Shown here: positions 39,067-48,909 of the stretch, one piece after another
Layout of the letters: each line of letters opens with the position of its first letter
Position numbering within the stretch: position 1 is the first letter of the stretch
NCBI GenBank assembly: GCA_014529385.2
Contig: CM043962.1
Span: 53,961,905 to 54,025,904, forward strand
Origin: Adiantum capillus-veneris
Taxonomy: Eukaryota; Streptophyta; Polypodiopsida; Polypodiales; Pteridaceae
Length of the DNA: 64,000 bases
Reading direction: 5' to 3'
Position numbers and translations under genes: made by a program
Notes under the pieces: generated by a model
Told to the model about the DNA's origin: nothing
The model's input: the letters and a program-made list of their open reading frames with translations, nothing else
Database searches by the model: none

Positions 39067-39071
39067 CATAG

Positions 39072-40142
39072 TGATTGATTGCTTCTTCACTATCTAGTTG
39101 TAGTCTCTCTAGATCTAGGATGTGGTTTTAGAGATTTACAATTGGGCGTTGTATCTGGCTAGCCAAAACTCGTAAGCTGGCTATCTGTACCTCAATGGGT
39201 AGAATTGCCTCTTTCCCATAAACTAGATTGAAAGGGGTGAAACCTAATGATGTTCAGAACGTCGTTCGGTAGGCCCAAAGAGCTGCCATGAGATGTTTAT
39301 CCTAGTCTCATGTGTGATTGTTCACCTACTTTGTGATGATTTTGCAAATCATTCCGTTTACCTTCTCTACCAGACCATTGCATTGTGGATAGTATGGTGT
39401 GGAATGTCGGCGTGTGATGCCTAACTTTTTCTTCAGTTCTCCCACCAGATCGCCTCTGAAACCTGGCCCCCTATCTGATATTATCTCTAGAGGAGTGCCA
39501 AAACGGCAACAGATATGCGCAAATATGAACTTTGCTACCTCTTGGGCTGTAATGCGGGTGGTGGTTGTTGCTTCTACCCATCGAGTCATGTAGTCTACAC
39601 CCACTATAATGTAGAGTTTACCTAATTGGGCCCTTGGTAAAGTACCAATTGCATTTATTCCCCATTTCTCAAATGGACCATATGCGATGATAGGAGTCTG
39701 TGGCTCGTAGGTTAATGTGAGATCACTAGCCACTTGACAAGCCTTGCATGTTTTACACCAATGGTTTACATCCCTGTTCAAGCTAGGCCAAGAGTATCCT
39801 GCTTGTAGAATCTTCGTACTGATGATATCTAGAGAAAAATGACCGCCGCAGATGCCATCATGGCAACTTGAAATTACCTCTGTGATCTCACTGTAAGTTG
39901 GCACTCGCTTGAGAATCTGATCCTTGCCCTTACAATACAAGTGGTCGTTTACAAGGCGATATCTGGTAGCCTTCCTCACCAGCCACTGTTTCTGGCCTTT
40001 GGTGTACCCTTTAGGACATTCTCCTATATCTAAAAAGCTGACGATATCAAGCATAGCATCACTACCTTGAAAGAGGGGTAGCTTCAGTTTGATTTCTCCT
40101 ACGGGAACGTCTTGTATTATTTCTTTGGCTAGAGCATCTACC
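39072..40142 (-). pseudogene. Integrase core of C2
   Basis: Open from 40054 to 39326: zinc domain SCHDGICGGHFSLDI and WCKTCKACQ, core acids in WGINAIGTLP (first Asp replaced by Asn), ISDRGPGFRGDL and CNGLVEKVNGM. The LWAYRTTF block continues in degenerate form to 39072. The Asp-to-Asn change alone should remove strand-transfer activity. Confidence 0.85.
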
Positions 40143-40654
40143 CCGGGGGATTCACTCTATATACAAAATGGGACGCCACCTGCGAGCAGAAAACTTTGAT
40201 AAAACTCCTATATACGACTCATATTAGGGATTATGACCCCCCTTTCTATGCTTATACGACAATCAATGAAGAAAACTATCATACCCCTATCTTACATATT
40301 AAATTTAGGTCTCACATGATCTAACTAAGTAAAAGTAGTCAAAGAGTGTGTAGCAAAGTGATTGGCAATTTACTAAGGAACCACTTATATTGATAGCTAC
40401 ATGTATCCTCAATGTGTCTTAGTTTGAATTTCAAACTATGTGCCCAATCAGCCTGCACTCTGGCTACTCGTCCAATTCTGACCCATCCAAATCTGGTGAA
40501 AATCAACCCTTGACCTGCTCCAAATCAACCCTTACCTATGACCGACTTGATGCAAAATTTGATGTGTGACCTGATAAAAAACTTCCCCTAAATTCATCTG
40601 AGTTCTAGTGCACACCAGTGACCAATTGTTACAAGTAATCAACCCGGGTCAAGT

Positions 40655-40688
<34 letters not shown>

Positions 40689-40859
40689 ACCCTCCACCAA
40701 TACCCCAATAAATATGATACCCCCCTCCCTTATTTTTAATCTTGGGAGATAAATTATTCAGGGCCTACCCCTAACTTATACGCTTATGTAGCTTGTAAAA
40801 AACCCCCCCTCCCTTGCACTTACGTGGTGCGGTAAGTTTTCCATGGTGAATCCCCCGAG
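40143..40859 (-). mobile_element. Short inverted-repeat element, copy D2 (717 bp)
   Basis: Same family as 27007-27680, opposite orientation, with ends CGGGGGATTCAC and its complement. Flanked by GCATCTACC (40134-40142) and GCATCTGCC (40860-40868), a 9-bp duplication with one mismatch. It interrupts the codons for the Asp-Ala-Leu block at the end of the second RNase H. It contains a C run of 33 bp (40656-40688), against 10 in the other copy. Confidence 0.8.
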
Positions 40860-40868
40860 GCATCTGCC

Positions 40869-41948
40869 TCCTGATTTTCTACTCTGGGGACATGAAATAG
40901 TTTCACTGCTTCAAACTTCCTTAGAAGATCCTTAACTTGGCGTAGTTGACCAAGTAAAACCTGATTTTTACAAACCCAAGTGCCGTTTATCTGCCTTATC
41001 AAAAGCAAAGCATCACCAAACACATTTAGGCGTTGAATTCCTTGTGAAATACATTGTTCCAACCCAAGAATTAGGGCTGCATATTCTGCTTCATTGTTGG
41101 AGTGGGAGTGCAATAACTGCCTGATTGAAAATGACTATGCCAGATGCAGACTGGTCCACTGTTCTTTTGTATGATCTGTCAAAGAATAGAGAGTGAACTC
41201 TTTCTAGCCTAGGACTCTCTACCATTGGTGTTTCTTCTTTTGCTTCCGTGTTGACCTTTAGCTTCTTCTCATAATGGCGATGAGTGAGTATTCCCGCTAA
41301 ACTAGCCCTGGTGGAGTTTTCTACTTGCATGGTGTAGTCAAGCTCTTGTAATCTAACCACCCTTTTGAAGATCCTAGATGAGACACCCATGTGTCGCATT
41401 ACATATGGGAAAACCTCCTCCATTGTTAGGATTACAAAGGGTCTAGGCAGAAGATAGGAGCGGAACTTTGTGGTAGCAAACATTAGTGCAAGAACCATGT
41501 GCTCTACTTTGGTAATCCCTTTTTTGACGGGGTCATGACACAAATAGAGAAGTAAATAGGATGCATGAAAGAAGTTTGGGGGTCCTTTTGCATTAGCATG
41601 GCTCCGAGTGTATCACTTCTTACAATAGGGTTCACATAAAATGGCTTGTCCCACTTAGGGGGTGAAATGGTGGGAAGCTTAGCTAGGATTTGCTTCAGCT
41701 CGGTAAATTGATGCTCATTTTCTTCACTCCATGATAAGACATCCCTCTCGGTGATTTGTTGTAGAGGGAGGACCACTTGAGATAGCAAGTGAATGAACCT
41801 GCTTAAGTATCTTACCTTTTGAAGGAAAGAAACCAACTACTTAGCGGTGGTGGGTGATGACAAAGACATCAGGGCTTGAATTTTGCTAGGGTCAGCCTCA
41901 ATCCCTTTGGCTGAAATTACATGGCCAAGGAGAGTGATTTTGCTAACC
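40869..41948 (-). pseudogene. RT thumb, RNase H and second RNase H of C2
   Basis: From 41948: ITLLGHVISAKGI and FLQKVRYLSRFIHLLSQ (RT thumb), then RNase H (PIVRSDTLGAMLMQ, where the usual active-site region is altered), VENSTRASLAGILTH, and the second RNase H (LFFDRSYKRTVDQ, HSNNEAEYAAL, GDALLLIRQ, NQEADA). Three frames are used and a TAG lies near 41839. It is cut by the inverted-repeat element at 40859. Confidence 0.82.
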
Positions 41949-43281
<1,333 letters not shown>

Positions 43282-44885
43282 TGTGCGATCCCCAACCCGC
43301 CAATACCAAGATCGGGATGGGATCCTTGACAGGTCTCTAGGTTTGATAAAAATCAGAGTCTCTAAACAAGAAAAATCCAAGGAATAGACCTTTACCATTG
43401 ATAATGGCTTGGGTCTATACCCTCAGAAGAAGACCTAGTCCTGTCTCGCAGCGAAAACAGGACAACGTATTAAAAGTCCAAAAAACTATTTCGGCCCTAT
43501 AACTGCCACCATTGGGCTAAGGTATACTCACCCAACGCTTTTTCCCCCCTAACAGATGTGAGCGCAAAGCCGTTGGTGGACTCCTCTTCCAAGTGAAGAA
43601 GTTTTCTAAACATTTTAGTGCGCAGGGATGGATAGTTACCTGACTAATCAGGTCCACCTGTCCATGATTGACAACCTTAGTCAATCCCCACTTACCACCC
43701 CGCACTCACACAAGATTCATTTATCTTATTATCACATTGTTTTAACATTTAAAATAATGGTTTCTTTTAACGTTCCATCACAGTAATTCCTTGAAGACAG
43801 CATTGAAAGCATTCTTTTAGAAAACAGACATCTTTAAACTTAAGACAGGGTACTATCAATCAAAACATCATCCATAATAACCATGACCAGTACTCTTCTT
43901 GTCTCAAGACCACCTAAGGGTGAAAAACAACACCCATTCCTTATTCATAATCCAGAGTGGATAAACCCCCACCCAAGGTTCCGGGTGCCCATACACCAAA
44001 CCAGTGGCCCATAATTCTCACATAGTTCTCACGGGTTCCCTAACATATAATTAACCTCTGATAAATAACTTAATTCAATTTGAATCCATTAGCTAATTTC
44101 CTCTATTTAATTTGTCCTAAAAATAGAGTATTTCTACTAAAGTAACTAGGTAAATTAATTATCTGAGCTTCTCCTAATTATTTATCCTTTAATTTACAGT
44201 GTAATTCTGCCTAATTAACTAAGAAAATTACTCAGAAAATTAAAGGATAATTTTCTTAGCTTAATGACTATCTAATGCAGCTTTGAACATTTCCTCAACT
44301 TAATCTAAGCTTAATTAATATATTTCCCATTAATTCATGGTTAATTTGGCTAATTTCAGCCCTAATATGATAGAATAATTAATTAGCTTAACGTTACCAA
44401 GCTTAATTACAACAATCAGCAGAGAATAATTAATTAAGAGAGGGTTTATGAGTATACATAGGCCTAATCTTTGATTTATTAACAAAATAGATTAATTTAG
44501 TCTTGCTAATTAAAAAGGATTAGGCTAATTACTGTTTAGGTTAATCGACTAGAGCTTAATCTCTAGTGATTTCTGCGTAGCGCTCTCTCTAGATGAGAGA
44601 GAGAGTGTCAAGGCTCCGAGTTGTCAAATTGTGAAGCAAGGGGTCCTATTTATAGTTTTCTGGCACTCATAAGCTTTCGCCGGCTGGAAATAGCAGTTGC
44701 TTGCAGCTCAAGCAGCCCTAAAGCTCCAAATGGCACCCCTTGCTACTAAATGAGTCCCTGGCAGGTCAGTGACGACCCTCCCATTACCTGTCAGCTTTTA
44801 AAATGTCAATTCTGCTATATTTTTACCTATTTTTGCTTAATTGGTAAATATCTTGTAAATATCTGGGAGGCAATTACTTCAAAGC
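43282..44885 (-). repeat. LTR-like or unclassified AT-rich block
   Basis: No coding domain. On the minus strand CTATAAATAG (44646-44655) looks like a promoter box, followed by many TAATTAA-rich repeats. It could be a truncated or solo LTR. The ends and a target duplication were not found. It lies between C2 and the Penelope-like element. Confidence 0.3.
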
Positions 44886-44999
44886 CTACGCGGCTAATTC
44901 GACTCTAACCGAGCGACTCAACGCTTTTGCCAAAAGAAAATGAGATAGGTGAGAGAGAGGGAGAGCCAAAGTAGGAGGGAAAGGGGTAATGATACAAAA

Positions 45000-45050
45000 T
45001 GGGTTAACACCAAACGCGTTTCGCATTAAGCTCTTCAGTGGTGTAACCCA
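45000..45050 (-). ncRNA. Hammerhead ribozyme (Penelope-type, type I)
   Basis: Read on the minus strand, the core is CTGAAGA, a 2-bp stem II closed by a TTAAT loop (GC..GC), then GAAA. The flanks TGGGTTACACCA and TGGTGTTAACCCA pair over 12 bp with one bulged T, forming stem I. All conserved core bases fit the hammerhead consensus. Stem III is the palindrome ACGCGT, too short to loop in one copy but able to pair between two copies, as known for dimeric hammerheads of satellites and Penelope-like elements. Predicted cleavage is between 45013 and 45012, after the U in position 17. The location in the terminal part of a Penelope-like element fits the family. Confidence 0.8.
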
Positions 45051-45229
45051 AACAAGAGGTGTAGGTAAGTTTAAATAGGAAACCATCCAAGAAGGTCGAG
45101 GGGGTTCCAATGAGGCAGGTACACAGTTTAAAGGGAGAAGAGGCCTCTTTATTAGAGGAGGAATAATCCCTATCAAGGGGTAGGAAAAAGAGGGAAGGGG
45201 GGATTTAAAGAGGAAAAAGGGATGGTTAA

Positions 45230-45308
45230 AGTGTGCCAATTACAAGATGGTACCAAGAGGTGGAGATTAGGACATAAATTAAATGGAGGAGAAGGAGGGG
45301 AAAGAAAA

Positions 45309-45346
<38 letters not shown>

Positions 45347-45409
45347 TAAGTGTCCCAATTACAAGAGGGTACAATGAGGTGGAGATTAGGACATAAAATA
45401 AATGGAGGA

Positions 45410-45445
<36 letters not shown>

Positions 45446-45729
45446 TGCTAGTGTCCCAATTACAAGAGGGTACCATGAGGTGGAGATTAGGACATAAAAT
45501 AAATGGAGGAGAAGCAGGAGGGGAGGGGGGGGGGGGGGGGTTGCTAGTGTCCCAATTACAAGAGGGTACCATGAGGGTGACATTAGGACATAAATGGAGG
45601 AGAGCAGGAGGGGAGGGGGGGGGGGGGGGGGGTTGCTAGTGTCCCAATTACAAGAGGGTACCATGAGGTGGAGATTAGGACATAAAATAAATGGAGGAGA
45701 AGGAGGAGGGGGGGGGGGGGGGGGGGGGG
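45230..45729 (-). repeat. Minisatellite with poly-G spacers, five units
   Basis: Units of about 92-119 bp start near 45230, 45349, 45450, 45546 and 45638 and share GTGTCCCAATTACAAG and GGAGATTAGGACATAAA. Each ends in a G run (plus strand) of 36, 31, 16, 18 and 22 bp. It lies between the RT stop and the ribozyme of the Penelope-like element. Proline-rich ORFs here are translations of the C runs. Confidence 0.92.
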
Positions 45730-45771
45730 CTAGGAGGTTGTTTCTTTGGAACAAGGGGTAAGTGGTCAAAG

Positions 45772-46547
45772 TTAGGTTATGGGAGAAGAAGGAGTGGGAA
45801 AGGGAGGAGGGGAAGAAGAAGGGCTCTTACTAGAGAGAAGGTTGCCAAGCTTGGGCGCATTGAGCCAGCAAATGACTGGTTTGGTAAAGGGGGGGAGTTC
45901 GGAGTGGATTTCTAGGTGTTTAGAGAGACGTTGGTTAACAGTTTTGGCCAAATTAATTTGGCAGGTAAAGGGAGTAAAGGGGATTTTGACAATGAAAGGT
46001 GCTGCATTCTTGAGGTTACTTCTCAAAAGGAAAGCGGGCCTGGAAGCATAGGTAACATAGATAAAGCAAGCCTCGAGGAACGGTGCAGGGTAACTCTTAG
46101 CTCTAAGCCGGGAAAAAAAGAGGTTGCCAATAGAGATAAAACCCTCGAGCGAGCTTTCCCTAATGATATACCTCTTGAGCTCTAATAAAATAAATGCAAT
46201 CTTCTGGTGCGTAGGGTGCCAAGACTGCAACGGGATGTAGTTGTAGGAGTTAAGTGGCTTTTGGTGACAGTGTGTGTCAAGAATCCCTTTAGAGTAGAAA
46301 GAAGGCCCCTTGAAGAAGTGAATGTCCAAAATAAAAGCTTCATGTGCGGAGATAAAGGGAGTGATCTTAATGTGTTCTTGGAGAGGATGTCCGTATTCTA
46401 GGAGAAGATTTTTAAGGCTAGAGGGGGGGCCATCCAAAACCCCAAAAGCATCGTCTATGAATCTCTTGAAGTAGAGGAGAGAAGGGGAACAGATAAGGCT
46501 CCCTCCTTCCTCTAAGGAACATAAAAAAAGACAAGCATACACTATTG
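45772..46547 (-). pseudogene. Penelope-type reverse transcriptase, C-terminal half
   Basis: Open frame with the catalytic FIDDAFGVLDG box, FILDIHFF, then THCHQKPLNSYNYIPLQSWH and LELKRYIIRESSLEGF, FFSRLRAKSYPAPFL and VTYASRPAFLL. This series (Asp-Asp box, K-P-x-N-x-Y, S-x-HP, E-L-x-RY) is characteristic of Penelope-like RTs, not of LTR or LINE RTs. The C-terminal block PKLGNLL is followed by a Ser/Pro tail and a stop, with no GIY-YIG domain. The first RT motifs are cut off at 46547 by the LTR of element C; the frame continues by chance into that LTR. The visible half has no internal stop. Confidence 0.82.
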
Positions 46548-47367
46548 GGGGCTTTTCACAAGCCAAGCTCCCATACCCCTCTTCTCTCGTCCCCACCCCA
46601 TGAAAACCCCCTCTTAGGGAGGGAGTGATAAAAGGCATTGGAAAAGGTAAGAAAAAAATAAAGTATGATTATGTAAATATATAAGAAAGGTAAAATAGGC
46701 CACCTCATGCCTGCGGGGTAGCCCATCCCCACCTTGCCTCCTTTTTCTTCACTGTTGCCCCGCCGGGTGTCCCTTTTCCTCTCCTCCACTCAAAAGGTCA
46801 ACCCCCTCTCTCTTCCCCTTGTCCTTTCTCCTTTCTCTCTCCCCTCAAGCTACCCCACCTCTCACCAATAATGCATTATAACTCACCAATAATGCACCCT
46901 AACTCACATGCAACTTACCCTATCTTCCAAAATAGTATACCCCACCCCCTCTTTCTCTCTCCTATCATATCCCATGACCCAAATATCCCCCTCTCTCTCT
47001 AAAGGGCGCCATGTCTCTTGTGTTGTAGCTAAATAACCTCCCCCACACTCACACACACTCAGTTTCACTGAAAAAAGGTGCCCACAGACCCATCCCCACC
47101 CGGTGGTTACCTGATTTTTCTTGTGTTCACACACATCTGCACACAGATTCACCTCTGAACACACTCCCCTCTCTCCCCTCTTGTAATTACTTTATTCTCC
47201 ATGTCACCTCTCACTTTTTTTTCATCAACCCATCTCTCTCTCATGAGACTGCTGTTCTAGCACATATACACACAGCCAGACAAGTGGGGCCCACAGTCAC
47301 ATGGCCTATGTAGATAATGATTTCTTCATTTCTAAATTCTATAATTTCTCCCCCCCTCCTCCTCCCC

Positions 47368-47375
47368 TATATAAA
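47368..47375 (+). promoter_or_regulatory. TATA box of the C LTR
   Basis: TATATAAA, conserved in the 3' LTR copy near 63976. Transcription would start about 30 bp downstream, in the CA-rich stretch. Confidence 0.75.
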
Positions 47376-47677
47376 GAGGGGTCACCATCACACAAAAACA
47401 CACAACATCACCAAAGAACACACTATGCACTGTGTGTGCCTAGTGCACACACACACACACCCACACCATCACCATCACCGCAATCACCATGCTTGTCTTG
47501 AGCATGACCTCTACACCCTTGGCTATGGAAAATGAAGGGCAACTAAATGAAGGATGATGGCCATAATCCTCGTGCGAGTTTTCGCCATCAACTCCCACCT
47601 ATCCGCCATGTGCTCTACCACTCTCTCCCTTCTCATTCCCCTACCCTATGCTCCCCATTTCATCGCCTAATTCTCTA

Positions 47678-47683
47678 AATAAA
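47678..47683 (+). promoter_or_regulatory. Poly(A) signal in the C LTR
   Basis: AATAAA about 310 bp after the TATA box, followed by a GT-rich stretch, as expected at the R/U5 boundary. Confidence 0.55.
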
Positions 47684-48094
47684 GCTTGAGGTTTTGTGAG
47701 TATGTTTTCTTGCAATGTTTTGCCCATGTGAGGTGTGCGGAATCGCCACCTAGTCTTGTGTTTTGGAGTGAGCTTGTGTATGTGTGAAGGGTGTGCGGAT
47801 TCGCCATCCTTTTGTAATGCCTAAGTACTAAGCCGCTATACCCCCTCCCTCACTCTCTCTCTCTCTCTCTCTCTCTCTCACTTGATCTCATTCCCTTTCC
47901 TTTTCATCATTACTCCCAAGCATCCATCTCTCTTGGATGAAAACTTTGTTATGGTGGTGTGTTGTTTGCGTCCTAGCCGCTGAAGCTAGGTGGTGCCCCC
48001 TGTTTGCTTTACCATGACAGGCTCGAGGCGCGTCATTCGGTCCCCGGTGTTTTAGAGACCGTCGGGGTTCGGGGTTCGCTTTGCTCCCGTCATT

Positions 48095-48111
48095 TGGTGC
48101 CCCCACTGAGG
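48095..48111 (+). other. Primer-binding site of C
   Basis: TGGTGCCCCCACTGAGG starts two bases after the LTR end. It begins with TGG, complementary to a tRNA CCA end, but I cannot name the tRNA. It differs from the initiator-Met site of the B and Copia elements. Confidence 0.65.
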
Positions 48112-48165
48112 ATCTTTTCATGAAACCCTTCAGTTTACAAGACTGAAACCCTTAAACTATTGTGA

Positions 48166-48622
48166 ATGGATGAATGGCTAGCAGGATTTGCTAATTGGAC
48201 CACAGAAGAAGAAGAGCTCCAAGCACAACTAGACGAACTCCGCATCTCCATCGAAGCTCGAGTGCCAGGCATAACGGTAATCGATTTGCAGTGGGAGAGT
48301 CAACCAACACGCCAAACCCAGTGGATATACATAGGCCAAGTGCCAAGAAGAAGAAGGAGAAGGTCGAAACCATGTCCGCAACCCACAACAACAAAATGGA
48401 AGGAGCTCTACACAATAGAGAATCAACACTATTCTACTTTGAGAATCGGGTAACTCAAGTCACCGAGGTATTTATCACAGTCAGTTTTCAAGTCGCACCT
48501 GATGCTGCAGCACAGATAACGGAATCATTGGCTCACACTCTCACTAGAGAAACTAGGGATCTACTGAGTTTGTTTCAGGAAAGAACACCACCTTCTCCCA
48601 CAAGCTTGGACAGTGACTAAGC
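48166..48622 (+). pseudogene. Leader ORF before gag in C, frameshifted
   Basis: Starts MDEWLAGFANWTTEEEELQA, with acidic helical character, and loses frame near 48310. The other frame continues (FYFENRVTQVTEVFITVSFQ, AAQITESLAHTLTRETRDLL) to a TAA at 48618-48620. Together they form about 150 codons upstream of gag. The function is unknown. It lies between primer site and gag, where most Ty3 elements have only a leader. Confidence 0.5.
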
Positions 48623-48637
48623 ACCTCTAAGCTTCAC

Positions 48638-48856
48638 ATGAATCAGTACAACCTACCTCAAGACAGATCACACATACCAACACATGTACGCTCAATCAAG
48701 GTAATACTGGATTTGAAGGCTCACTACCAGCACGTCATTGACACCATGCCGGGTGGGGAGCGGTTTTTGGAGGTTCTGGCATCAGATCAACCATTTGTCT
48801 TACCTTTGGTACAAGGAAATGTACCGTTTGAAGTTTTAATCTATGTCCTAGTATAA
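48638..48856 (+). CDS. Second small leader ORF before gag in C
   Basis: Seventy-two codons, MNQYNLPQDRSHIPTHVRSI to a hydrophobic end. It follows the first leader ORF within 20 bp and ends 54 bp before the next ATG. Not recognised. It may be translated, be a remnant of one longer leader protein, or be chance. Confidence 0.35.
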   Translation: MNQYNLPQDRSHIPTHVRSIKVILDLKAHYQHVIDTMPGGERFLEVLASDQPFVLPLVQGNVPFEVLIYVLV

Positions 48857-48909
48857 GAGGGTATACACGCCTCCTTGTAAAGAAGAAAAAAACTTTTTCA
48901 AGTTAAGCA

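Larger units (their letters stand above)
44886..46547 (-). mobile_element. Penelope-like retroelement, 3' part
   Basis: Minus-strand element with the C-terminal half of a Penelope-type RT (45772-46547), then a C-rich minisatellite, then a terminal region with a hammerhead ribozyme fold (45000-45050). The 5' part was separated by the insertion of element C at 46547/46548 and should continue beyond C's 3' LTR, outside the window. No GIY-YIG endonuclease domain is visible after the RT. The left limit (about 44886) is approximate. Confidence 0.75.
46548..48092 (+). repeat. 5' LTR of C
   Basis: Starts TGGGGGCTTTTC and ends CCCGTCA next to the primer site; 1545 bp. Promoter box TATATAAA at 47368-47375, poly(A) signal AATAAA at 47678-47683, TC tract 47856-47880. 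Over the shared 850 bp it differs from the 3' LTR at about nine positions plus small indels. Confidence 0.93.

Noticed and set aside
45279-45769. Proline-rich ORFs on the minus strand
   Set aside because: Translations of poly-C runs and the minisatellite unit of the Penelope-like element.
46556-46789. 77-codon minus ORF repeated at 63152-63385
   Set aside because: Lies in both LTRs of C; shadow.
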